In this document: in pieces, positions 14,325 through 20,484 of the stretch
Numbering within the stretch: the stretch's first letter is position 1
Layout of the letters: each line of letters begins with the position of its first letter
Assembly: GCA_964439135.1 (NCBI GenBank)
Contig: CAYTNN010000066.1
Location: 1 to 20,484 of the forward strand
DNA: 20,484 bases
Direction of reading: 5' to 3'
Source of the DNA: JAFGPJ01 sp964439135
Lineage (GTDB): Bacteria > Planctomycetota > Phycisphaerae > Sedimentisphaerales > Anaerobacaceae
Notes under the pieces: model-generated
Database searches by the model: none
What the model was told of the DNA's origin: nothing
What the model saw: the letters and a program-made list of their open reading frames with translations, nothing else
Made by a program: the position numbers and the translations under genes

Positions 14325-14913
14325 CGGCGTCGCCTGGTGCTTTGTTTTGCAGATAGATGGCGGAGATGGGATTGTGCGTTACTTTTTGCCGGGGGATTTT
14401 TAGCACTTTCAGGGCTTGCCGGATGGCGGAGCCGGCTTTATGGGGGTCATTTCCTTCGAATTCCAGTTCGGCGGTCCAGCCGAGACCTTCAATGTATTCG
14501 ACGGCGGTGAAAAAACCGTGCCGGGCCACTTCCCAGAGGCAGGCCTTTTCTTTGCTCAATGAGAACCAGAATTCGAAGCCGAGATCGTCCAACAGCGCCC
14601 GGCACATTTCCACCGTACCCGTAAACAGCGGCAGTTTGCCTTCGGGGTAAAGCGAGCGTTTGAACTGCAGGCCTTCTGTCGTGACAATTTCCAGCTTGAC
14701 GAAGTAAATGGTCGATTCTTTTTGGGGCTGTATCCACTGCCTGATTCGGATGTTCTTCTCGACTGGGTCCCAATTCCCGGCCGGCGGCTTGTAGTAATGG
14801 TCGGTAAATTCGTACGGAAAAGCAATTTTCGCCCCTAAGCAGCCGAGCTTGGCCTGGAAGTCTTCAATATCGTCGATACCGAACCTGACTTCACATTCGA
14901 ATGGTTGTGTCAT
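14317..14913 (-). CDS. CYTH-domain protein (class IV adenylate cyclase-like)
   Basis: A 198-residue CYTH domain, the tunnel-fold family of CyaB adenylate cyclases, thiamine triphosphatases and polyphosphate-binding enzymes, which handle triphosphates with Mg2+. The N-terminal signature appears as ECEVR (6-10), with arginine where ExExK normally has lysine. Strand motifs follow: NIRIRQW (54-60), YFVKLEI (70-76), KRSLYPEG, KEKACLW (121-127) and VEYIEGLGWTAELEFE (138-153), with acidic residues placed for metal binding. KTT-type ends are absent. ATG 14913 is the only plausible start, although its ribosome site is weak. Adenylate cyclase is one reading; triphosphatase is equally possible. The nearby toxin-antitoxin pair and gyrB do not help. 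Confidence 0.78.
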   Translation of the reverse strand: MTQPFECEVRFGIDDIEDFQAKLGCLGAKIAFPYEFTDHYYKPPAGNWDPVEKNIRIRQWIQPQKESTIYFVKLEIVTTEGLQFKRSLYPEGKLPLFTGTVEMCRALLDDLGFEFWFSLSKEKACLWEVARHGFFTAVEYIEGLGWTAELEFEGNDPHKAGSAIRQALKVLKIPRQKVTHNPISAIYLQNKAPGDAEK

Positions 14914-14989
14914 GGCCTGATACTAACATTCTACGTCGAAGCGGGCCAGGAGAATTTGCAAACTTCGAAACAAGCTAAAGCAACGATTC

Positions 14990-15076
14990 ATGATTACGAA
15001 CGGCGATTCAGGTACGATATACATTGACGATATCCGGCTGTATGGACCCTTTTTTGTCTTTGCGTCACGAAATTAA
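14990..15076 (+). pseudogene. Remnant resembling the tail of a LamG/discoidin-type exported protein
   Basis: The frame from ATG 14990 to TAA 15074-15076 encodes ITNGDSGTIYIDDIRLYGP and then FFVFASRN. SGTIYIDDIRLYGP resembles the end of jelly-roll domains in large planctomycete surface proteins, where a phrase like GTVYFDDIRLY is common. There is no ribosome site, no upstream coding continuation that I can see, and its end overlaps the last codons of gyrB. It is most simply a decayed fragment of such a gene. Confidence 0.35.
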
Positions 15077-17547
15077 ACGTCGAGGTTCTGGACTTCGAGG
15101 GCGTGTTCCTGAATGAAGTTCCGGCGTTTTTCCACGTCGCCGCCCATTAAGATACTAAAGAGCCGGTCGGCCTCGCCGGCATCGTCGAGCCTGACTTTCA
15201 GCAGGGTCCGTGTCTCCGGATTCATAGTCGTGTCCCACAACTGATCGGCGTTCATCTCGCCCAGACCTTTGAAGCGTTTTATCTCGATCCCTTTGCCGCC
15301 TATCTGCCTGATTCCAGCACAGATATCGCCCAGCGCAGCAACGTCGTAATTGTCTTGGCCGTTTACAAGCTGGTACTTGGTCTGCAAAGCTTCGCCCGAA
15401 ACAGCTTTGGCGGGCTTCAGCAGGAAATCTTTCAAATCCACATCCAACCGCTCTCTGAGCTCTTCGTTTATCTGATTGATTCGGTCGACCTCATGGAGTT
15501 CTTCGGCAACAACCGTTTCTTCCTCCTCGCCCTCAGCAACAGCTTTGGATAGCTCTTTGAGTTCGTTGACCTTCTTTTCGTATTCCTCTCTTTTGTAATA
15601 AATTTCCTCCTGGCCTTCGGCGATGAGACGGAAGGGCGGCAGTCCACCTTTAGATGGATTGTAATAGGCGGTGACAAAGTCGTTGAAGATAATACCCCGC
15701 CTGCTCAAAACAGCAATGATTCTTTCGGCCTCGGCCAGTATCTTTACAAGCTCGGCCATCTTTTTCCCGGAGACACGAAATCCGGCGCCCTGCTCTTCGG
15801 TCTTGTCTATTTTCGTTTTGTCGTCGTAACCGCTCCTGATGAGAAGCTCTGTGCCCTCAAGGCCGCGGGTAATCATCCGCTTGCGCATCTGATTCTCGCT
15901 GAGAACATACTCGGATTTCTTTTTGCCCTTGACCTTAACCTCGTACAGCGGTGGTTGAGCGATATAAATCATATTCGCCAGAAACAGTTGCTGCATTTGT
16001 CTGAAGAAAAAGGTCAGCAGCAGCGTTCGAATATGGGCGCCGTCGATGTCGGCATCCGTCATCAATATTATCTTGCCGTATCTGCACCTGCCCAGATCGA
16101 ACTCGTCGATGCCGATGCCGGTTCCCAACGCGCTGATAATGGTCCGAATCTCATCATGCGCCAGCATTTTTTCCAGCCGCGCCTTTTCCACGTTGAGGAT
16201 TTTTCCCTTAAGCGGCAGGATTGCCTGGATTTTTCTATCCCGCCCGGCCTTTGCCGAACCGCCGGCCGAATCACCTTCGACTATGAAGACTTCCGTGGTT
16301 GTCTTTTCCTTGCTCGCACAGTCCCACAGCTTGCCCGGCAGGTTGGCGCTGCTAAGCGCTCCTTTTCGCCTGGTCAGATCTCGGGCCTTCCTTGCGGCCT
16401 CTCTCGCCGCAGTGGCCTGGATGGCCTTATTCAAAATCCGCTTGGCCTCCGACGGATGCTCTTCCAGATAGAGACCCAACTGTTCGTTAACGGTGGTCTC
16501 GACAAAACCGCCCACTTCCGGATTGGTCAGCCGGACTTTCGTCTGGGCCTCGAAGTGCGGGTCGGCAAGTTTTACCGCTACTACCGCCGTCAAGCCCTCA
16601 CGCAAATCTTCGCCGGTCGTACCCTGACTGTTCTTAAGCAGGTTATTGCTCCGGGCATAATAATTCATCGTCCGCGTCAAAGCGGTCCGAAAGCCCGAAA
16701 GGTGCGTGCCGCCATCGATATTGCGGATGTTGTTGGCAAAGACCAGCACGTTTTCGGTATAACCGTCGTTATACTGCATCGCCACTTCGCAGCTCAGCAT
16801 TGCCTTGGGATCTTCCCTGGACAAATAGACAACTTCTTTATGAAGCGTTTCTTTGCCCTCGTTGAGATGCTTGACGAAAGCCCTAATCCCATCGGCGAAT
16901 TCGAACACCTCTTTTTTCTTGTTCCTGTCGTCCCCGAAGGAAATCTTCAGCCCGCCGTTGAGATACGCCAATTCCCGGATTCTTTTAAGCAGCGTATCGT
17001 AAGCGAATTCGGTATCTCCGAATATTTCCTCATCGGGCTTAAAAACTATTTTTGTGCCGCGCTTGGTGGTTTGGCCTATTTCTTTAACAATGCCCTTGGG
17101 AACGCCTCTTGCGCACTCGAAATGATACTGCTTCCCGTCGCGATACACATCGGCTTCGAGCCATTCGCTCAGGGCATTTACCACGCTGACACCGACGCCG
17201 TGCAGCCCGCCGGCCACCTTGTAGCTGTTGCTGTCAAATTTACCGCCGGCGTGCAGCTTCGTGAGCACGACCTCCAAAGCGCTGACCTTCGCGTCCTTAT
17301 GCATCTCGACCGGGATACCTCGTCCGTTATCCTCGACGGAGCAGCTTCCGTCGGGGTGGATTCGCACGCTGATGTTATTACAGGTCCCCGCCAGAGCCTC
17401 GTCGATGGAGTTGTCCAAAACCTCATAGACCAGATGATGCAGTCCTGCGCTGCTGCGGTCGCCGATATACATATCGGGCCGCTTGCGCACCGCCTCCAGG
17501 CCCCCAAGGATTTTTATGTTACTTGCGTCATATTTATGGTCCTTCAT
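15073..17547 (-). CDS. gyrB: DNA gyrase subunit B
   Basis: The 824-residue ATPase subunit of DNA gyrase, which works with GyrA to put negative supercoils into DNA. The GHKL ATPase domain has E42 and N46 in YEVLDNSIDEA, D73 in VEDNGRGIP and GGLHGVG (113-119), with T165 in RGTKI. The transducer domain ends near 400. The TOPRIM domain carries EGDSAGG (424-430) and DADIDGAHIRT (498-508). A long charged insert (about 545-755) precedes KRFKGLGEMN (758-766), which places this protein with the long E. coli-like gyrases; numbering is nearly the same as E. coli up to residue 165. The gene ends the dnaN-dciA-gyrB order; gyrA is not in the window. The ribosome site is poor. No change is seen in the novobiocin-binding residue R136. 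Confidence 0.98.
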   Translation of the reverse strand: MKDHKYDASNIKILGGLEAVRKRPDMYIGDRSSAGLHHLVYEVLDNSIDEALAGTCNNISVRIHPDGSCSVEDNGRGIPVEMHKDAKVSALEVVLTKLHAGGKFDSNSYKVAGGLHGVGVSVVNALSEWLEADVYRDGKQYHFECARGVPKGIVKEIGQTTKRGTKIVFKPDEEIFGDTEFAYDTLLKRIRELAYLNGGLKISFGDDRNKKKEVFEFADGIRAFVKHLNEGKETLHKEVVYLSREDPKAMLSCEVAMQYNDGYTENVLVFANNIRNIDGGTHLSGFRTALTRTMNYYARSNNLLKNSQGTTGEDLREGLTAVVAVKLADPHFEAQTKVRLTNPEVGGFVETTVNEQLGLYLEEHPSEAKRILNKAIQATAAREAARKARDLTRRKGALSSANLPGKLWDCASKEKTTTEVFIVEGDSAGGSAKAGRDRKIQAILPLKGKILNVEKARLEKMLAHDEIRTIISALGTGIGIDEFDLGRCRYGKIILMTDADIDGAHIRTLLLTFFFRQMQQLFLANMIYIAQPPLYEVKVKGKKKSEYVLSENQMRKRMITRGLEGTELLIRSGYDDKTKIDKTEEQGAGFRVSGKKMAELVKILAEAERIIAVLSRRGIIFNDFVTAYYNPSKGGLPPFRLIAEGQEEIYYKREEYEKKVNELKELSKAVAEGEEEETVVAEELHEVDRINQINEELRERLDVDLKDFLLKPAKAVSGEALQTKYQLVNGQDNYDVAALGDICAGIRQIGGKGIEIKRFKGLGEMNADQLWDTTMNPETRTLLKVRLDDAGEADRLFSILMGGDVEKRRNFIQEHALEVQNLDV

Positions 17548-17647
17548 ACCAATTCTCTGCCTCTCTTATATATCGTCTTTGTTCACTGATAAACTATTGA
17601 AGTTCTTGAGGTTCTCGCTCATGAGATTACCGCTGAAAAGATACGCT

Positions 17648-17992
17648 TCAGGCAACAACGAGCTTGATCTTCGTGAGCCTTACTCTCGGACATTGCCGCT
17701 GCAGCTCTTCGAGAAGCTCCGAACTGCATAACTGTAACTCGTACATATAAGACGGCGAATCGGCCAGCACTGTCAACTGGCCGCCGGAAATATCGACAAT
17801 TTCACAATGCCCGCAAAGTTCAGCCGGAAGCAGCCGGCTCCAGACTTCAGCGACCTCGCTGAATCGGGCCTGCTGCGGCGAAATCCGCTTGTCCATAAGC
17901 TGCTGAGCAACCTGACCCAGGCTGACGGCACGGTACGTTTTCCATGATCTTCGCCACCTGGTGGCATTTAATAATCGTTCTTCCTCATCCAT
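17648..17992 (-). CDS. dciA: DUF721 protein, DciA-type helicase loader
   Basis: A 114-residue DUF721 protein. The family replaces DnaC in most bacteria by helping the DnaB helicase onto origin DNA. Typical features: an N-terminal basic helix (RWRRSWKTYRAVSLGQVAQQ) and the KH-like domain FSEVAEVWSRLLPAELCGHCEIVDISGGQLTVLADSPSYMYELQ, ending LTKIKLVV. Length is normal for a single-domain DciA. It starts 11 bases after the dnaN stop and sits before gyrB, which is the expected neighbourhood. Its own start has no clear ribosome site, so translation is probably coupled to dnaN. Confidence 0.87.
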   Translation of the reverse strand: MDEEERLLNATRWRRSWKTYRAVSLGQVAQQLMDKRISPQQARFSEVAEVWSRLLPAELCGHCEIVDISGGQLTVLADSPSYMYELQLCSSELLEELQRQCPRVRLTKIKLVVA

Positions 17993-18003
17993 AACGCAAT
18001 TAG

Positions 18004-19107
18004 TTATCCCAAGTTAATCGGCATCAGAACGTAGAGAAAATTTGTCCCGCTTTTAATAAGGCCCGGCCTGTCCGACTGGCCCAGTTCGAAGTCAAATTCC
18101 GGCGTTTTGATCACTCTCAGAACATCGATTAAGAATTGCGGACTGAAGCCGATCTCGATCGGCTCGCCCTTGTAATCGACAGGCATATCGACCTGCGCAT
18201 CGCCGGTCTCCGGAGCCCTGCAGGAAAAGACCATTTTCCCCTTTTCCAGCGAGAGCTTAATCCCTCTCGATTCCTCGCTCGTCAGCAGCGACGCCCGGCG
18301 AACGGCGCTGAGCACCGCCTCGGTCGACAGCGTAAGTTTCTTGTCGTTATCGGTCGGGATGATGTCCTCGTATTTCGGGAAGTTGCCCTCGACCAGATTC
18401 GAGCTTATCACAACATTCGCACAGCTAATCAGAATCTGGTTATCGACGAGCTTTATGGCGACGGTATCTTTTTCGCCGGCGCCGATTTTGTCCAGCAGGC
18501 CCATCGCCTTGCCCGGCACGAGAATATTAGCCGGCACCTCGCCCTTCGGCGCCGCAGCCAGGCTGACCCGGCAGCGCGCCAGTCTTCTGCCGTCGGTGGC
18601 GACCAGCATCAGCTTCTTATCCTTAATCTCCCACAGCACGCCGTTTATTGCGTAACGGGTGCTCTCTTTGGCTGCGGCGAAAAGACACTGCTCGATCCCG
18701 GCCTGGAGAGTGGAAAGGGAAATTTTTATATCGCCGGCGCCGTCGAAATCCCGGACCACCGGATACTGGCCCGGCTCGTGCCCGTAGATTGTAAAGTGGC
18801 TGTCGGCGCCTTTGATCTTGCAGGCGCCCTCGGAGGACTCCAAAACCAGAACCTCATCGACGCTCTCGCGTACAATCGCCGCCAGTCGGTCCGCCGGGAT
18901 AATAACTTCGCCCGGCTTGTCGACCTGGACCTCGGAGATTAAGTAGTTGATGCCGACCTCCAGGTCCGTCGCGCACATCCGGACTTCCTTCTCACCGGCG
19001 GTGATTTGCACGCAGCGCAAAATCGGCTTCGGCGTCCGGCTCGGTACCACGGACGTCAGAAGTCCCAGGGCCTCGGCAAGAGCTGTTCTGTTAAAATTTG
19101 CCTTCAT
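18004..19107 (-). CDS. dnaN: DNA polymerase III beta subunit (sliding clamp)
   Basis: The 367-residue clamp, a ring-forming dimer that ties the replicative polymerase and other enzymes to DNA. It begins MKANFNRTALAEALGLLTSVV, with the conserved CVQITAGEKEVRMCATDLEVGI after it. The three clamp domains follow: the second near ISLSTLQAGIEQCLFAAAKE with YAINGVLWE, and the third with LTLSTEAVLSAVRRASLLTSEESRGI. It ends FLYVLMPINLG, the usual tail that helps form the hydrophobic cleft. The start is supported by AGAGGT five bases upstream. It leads the operon with dciA and gyrB. Upstream there is repeat-rich noncoding DNA and no dnaA. Confidence 0.97.
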   Translation of the reverse strand: MKANFNRTALAEALGLLTSVVPSRTPKPILRCVQITAGEKEVRMCATDLEVGINYLISEVQVDKPGEVIIPADRLAAIVRESVDEVLVLESSEGACKIKGADSHFTIYGHEPGQYPVVRDFDGAGDIKISLSTLQAGIEQCLFAAAKESTRYAINGVLWEIKDKKLMLVATDGRRLARCRVSLAAAPKGEVPANILVPGKAMGLLDKIGAGEKDTVAIKLVDNQILISCANVVISSNLVEGNFPKYEDIIPTDNDKKLTLSTEAVLSAVRRASLLTSEESRGIKLSLEKGKMVFSCRAPETGDAQVDMPVDYKGEPIEIGFSPQFLIDVLRVIKTPEFDFELGQSDRPGLIKSGTNFLYVLMPINLG

Positions 19108-19195
19108 AATAGACCTCTATGTTTAATTGCAAAAAGGGTCAAAATATTGCGTTTTTCACACTCATGAATAAACAGCGTAGTTTACAACGAAACTC

Positions 19196-19234
19196 ACGCT
19201 TCCACAAGCTTTTTTCGTAAAAAAGCTTAAGCGT
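19196..19234. repeat. Nested hairpin with perfect 10-bp stem
   Basis: AAGCTTTTTT (19206-19215) and AAAAAAGCTT (19219-19228) are perfect reverse complements around a CGT loop. ACGCTT (19196-19201) and AAGCGT (19229-19234) extend the stem below a 4-base bulge. It lies about 90 bases upstream of dnaN. Confidence 0.75.
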
Positions 19235-19237
19235 AAA

Positions 19238-19256
19238 CCGGCGGTAAAACCGCCGG
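19238..19256. repeat. GC-rich hairpin CCGGCGGT/ACCGCCGG
   Basis: CCGGCGGT (19238-19245) pairs perfectly with ACCGCCGG (19249-19256) around AAA. It directly follows the previous hairpin. From memory, this palindrome is scattered through planctomycete genomes. Confidence 0.7.
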
Positions 19257-19310
19257 CTAAATATGACTAATCGAACCACAATATATATAATAAAGAAGAA
19301 TGGGTGGCAG

Positions 19311-19329
19311 CCTCAAGCGCAGCTTGGGG
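19311..19329. repeat. Hairpin CCTCAAGC/GCTTGGGG
   Basis: CCTCAAGC (19311-19318) pairs with GCTTGGGG (19322-19329), one G-T pair, around GCA. It appears to be another short interspersed palindrome. Confidence 0.55.
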
Positions 19330-19509
19330 ATGGCTTGTTGCCTCCTATGTTGTTGTTCAATAGGCAATTACAGTAGTTTCCTATTGAGAAGCAGCCGGCT
19401 TGAGTAATAACTCTTTCGGATTTAACGCTTTATGCCACCGGCAGATACACTTATAATAGCCCTGCGGTTACGAAATTAAAATTATTTGAGGGCAGCGTTA
19501 TTAATAGTC

Positions 19510-19645
19510 GTCATTGCGAGCGCAAGTAGCCTTTAGCCCCTTCGACAAGTTCAGGGCAGGCTCTGAGCAGAGTCGAAGGGCAAGCAATCACAGTCGCTTC
19601 GAACAGTAGATTGCCACATCCCGATAAATCGGGACTCGCAATGAC
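19510..19645. mobile_element. MITE-like element of the CATTGCGAG type with a nested element
   Basis: GTCATTGCGAG (19510-19520) and CTCGCAATGAC (19635-19645) are perfect 11-bp inverted ends of a 136-base unit with no coding capacity. Internal GCAATC/GATTGC (19584-19589, 19609-19614) and CCCGAT/ATCGGG (19620-19633) are further stem parts. A second palindrome, CCCTTCGAC (19538-19546) to GTCGAAGGG (19572-19580), appears to be nested within. CATTGCGAG and CCTTCGAC repeats of this kind are widespread nonautonomous repeats in several phyla, from memory. It ends 20 bases before the next gene. Confidence 0.75.
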
Positions 19646-19665
19646 AAAGGTTTGTAGGAGACAAG

Positions 19666-20127
19666 ATGTCGGAATCAAAAGAAGAATTGAAGTTAATTGC
19701 TGTAGAAGTAAATGAACTTTTAAGTAGATATATTGAGATCCATGACGTCGTATTCAAATTTTCGTGGCGGAAGATCATACCCTTGCCATTTATCTTCAAA
19801 CCAATTGATTTTGGTTACTTGCAAAGTTGCGCAGAACAAATCTTATCGCAACTGGAAACTTGTAACCAGCAAATTGACAATTTGATAGAAAGCTTAACGC
19901 AAAAAGAGAGGGATTTCGCCCATTTCTTATCTGGATATTGTATGACTCTAATAGAAACGGTTTCTCTGCTTAGAGGGATACTCCATCAACTCCACCTCAA
20001 AAGCCAGGGTTCAGGAAAATACAGCTTGGCTGAATATAACAGTCAATTTGATTTGTATAAGACTGCTGTTGATAAATACACAACGATGGGCACTCAGTTA
20101 AACGAATTATACAAAGGAATTGGATGA
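19666..20127 (+). CDS. Hypothetical protein, unrecognised
   Basis: I do not recognise this 153-residue protein. AGGAG lies 5 bases before ATG 19666, a convincing start. There is no signal peptide. A hydrophobic patch (IIPLPFIF, about 37-44) is too short and proline-broken to be a sure membrane helix. The rest looks helical with polar and leucine positions, e.g. YLQSCAEQILSQLETCNQQ (51-69) and LIETVSLLRGILHQLHL (94-110), suggesting a helical bundle or coiled coil. The stop overlaps the next start as ATGA, so the two are co-translated. Base composition is plainly A+T-richer than dnaN and gyrB, and a miniature repeat lies immediately upstream, hinting at recent arrival. Confidence 0.7.
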   Translation: MSESKEELKLIAVEVNELLSRYIEIHDVVFKFSWRKIIPLPFIFKPIDFGYLQSCAEQILSQLETCNQQIDNLIESLTQKERDFAHFLSGYCMTLIETVSLLRGILHQLHLKSQGSGKYSLAEYNSQFDLYKTAVDKYTTMGTQLNELYKGIG

Positions 20128-20447
20128 CTTTGTCAAATCAGATGAACGAACCAATGTCAAAAGAAAGAAAGCCAAACGGTAATCATCGCCGATTCAGCCA
20201 GGAGCAGTATGACGTGCTCAAACGCTGCTCCGAACGAAAGGACATGACCGAGTGGAACCAGTGGCGGAGAAAGAAGCATAGCAAACCTATATTATTGGAG
20301 GGTGTAGACCTCAGCGGTGAGCATCTTGAAACAGTGAATTTTTATGGGGCTCATTTAGAAAATGCTGACTTACAGGAAACTCACCTTGAAGACTCGAACT
20401 TAAGCTTCGCACATTTGCAGAACGCAAAGCTAAGTAGGAACGCATAA
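20124..20447 (+). CDS. Short pentapeptide-repeat protein
   Basis: A 107-residue protein whose ATG overlaps the previous stop. The N-terminal half is polar and basic: RRFSQEQYDVLKRCSERKD (about 23-41), then MTEWNQWRRKKHSK. From about 58 it is a pentapeptide-repeat series: VDLSG EHLET VNFYG AHLEN ADLQE THLED SNLSF AHLQN AKLSR. The fold is a right-handed square beta-helix. Known members include proteins that mimic DNA and bind gyrase, but many have no known role. Nine repeats are few, and the chain stops soon after without a capping region, so it may be a truncated copy of a longer protein; the other two frames also close at once. A T-run after 20460 could end transcription. Confidence 0.72.
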   Translation: MTLSNQMNEPMSKERKPNGNHRRFSQEQYDVLKRCSERKDMTEWNQWRRKKHSKPILLEGVDLSGEHLETVNFYGAHLENADLQETHLEDSNLSFAHLQNAKLSRNA

Positions 20448-20484
20448 AGTATCATGCAGCTTTTTTATTAACGTCATCGTGATC

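Larger units (their letters stand above)
19108..19665. other. Repeat-rich noncoding region upstream of dnaN
   Basis: No gene is seen in these 558 bases. Apart from elements listed separately it has TCAATAGG (19357-19364) against CCTATTGA (19380-19387), an 8-bp inverted repeat with a 15-base loop. The stretch 19388-19500 holds nothing I recognise. I looked for clustered TTATCCACA-type boxes, which would mark a replication origin, and found none. Confidence 0.6.

Noticed and set aside
15955..17589. 544-residue plus-strand frame opposite gyrB
   Set aside because: It is the reverse shadow of gyrB, whose motifs are complete on the minus strand.

Overview
The window looks like chromosomal DNA from a Gram-negative-type bacterium, most probably a member of the Planctomycetota (Phycisphaerae-like). 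An RND efflux pump end, a DUF481 outer-membrane barrel and an LpxL-type acyltransferase imply an outer membrane. Paired Gfo/Idh/MocA oxidoreductases with export-type N-termini, a gyrase B with a long post-TOPRIM insert, and abundant small palindromic repeats between genes fit that phylum. The taxonomic call is inference; no rRNA or tRNA gene was recognised.

Layout. 1-2069 (+): the 3' end of an RND transporter, an iron-type alcohol dehydrogenase and a small two-helix membrane protein. 2098-3843 (-): an exported gamma-glutamyltranspeptidase with its own promoter. 4094-9259 (+): a run of envelope genes: a fusion of a TIGR03546-like membrane domain to a TIGR03545/AsmA-like domain, an MscS channel, a DUF481 beta-barrel and an LpxL/HtrB-like acyltransferase. 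The acyltransferase is preceded by a short leader ORF that overlaps its start. A bidirectional hairpin terminator closes this block. 9405-12142 (-): two tandem Gfo/Idh/MocA dehydrogenases, the upstream one with a clear Tat signal, probably one operon. 12143-13144: about 1 kb without a convincing gene, holding palindromic and direct repeats and a promoter candidate.

13145-14284 (+): an iron-sulfur flavoprotein, then a BrnT/BrnA-type toxin-antitoxin pair with a strong promoter placed so close to the toxin that the transcript should be leaderless. 14317-14913 (-): a CYTH-domain protein. 15073-19107 (-): dnaN, dciA (DUF721) and gyrB, a replication operon without recF between dnaN and dciA and without dnaA next to dnaN. 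19108-19665: repeat-rich noncoding DNA with several hairpins and a nested inverted-repeat element of the CATTGCGAG type. 19666-20447 (+): an AT-richer overlapping gene pair, one unrecognised coding sequence and a short pentapeptide-repeat protein.

The most interesting points are the one-chain TIGR03546-TIGR03545 fusion among envelope genes, the coupled leader ORF before the acyltransferase, the leaderless toxin-antitoxin promoter, and the repeat-associated two-gene cassette at the right edge. I found no CRISPR array, prophage, transposase gene or clear new defence system.
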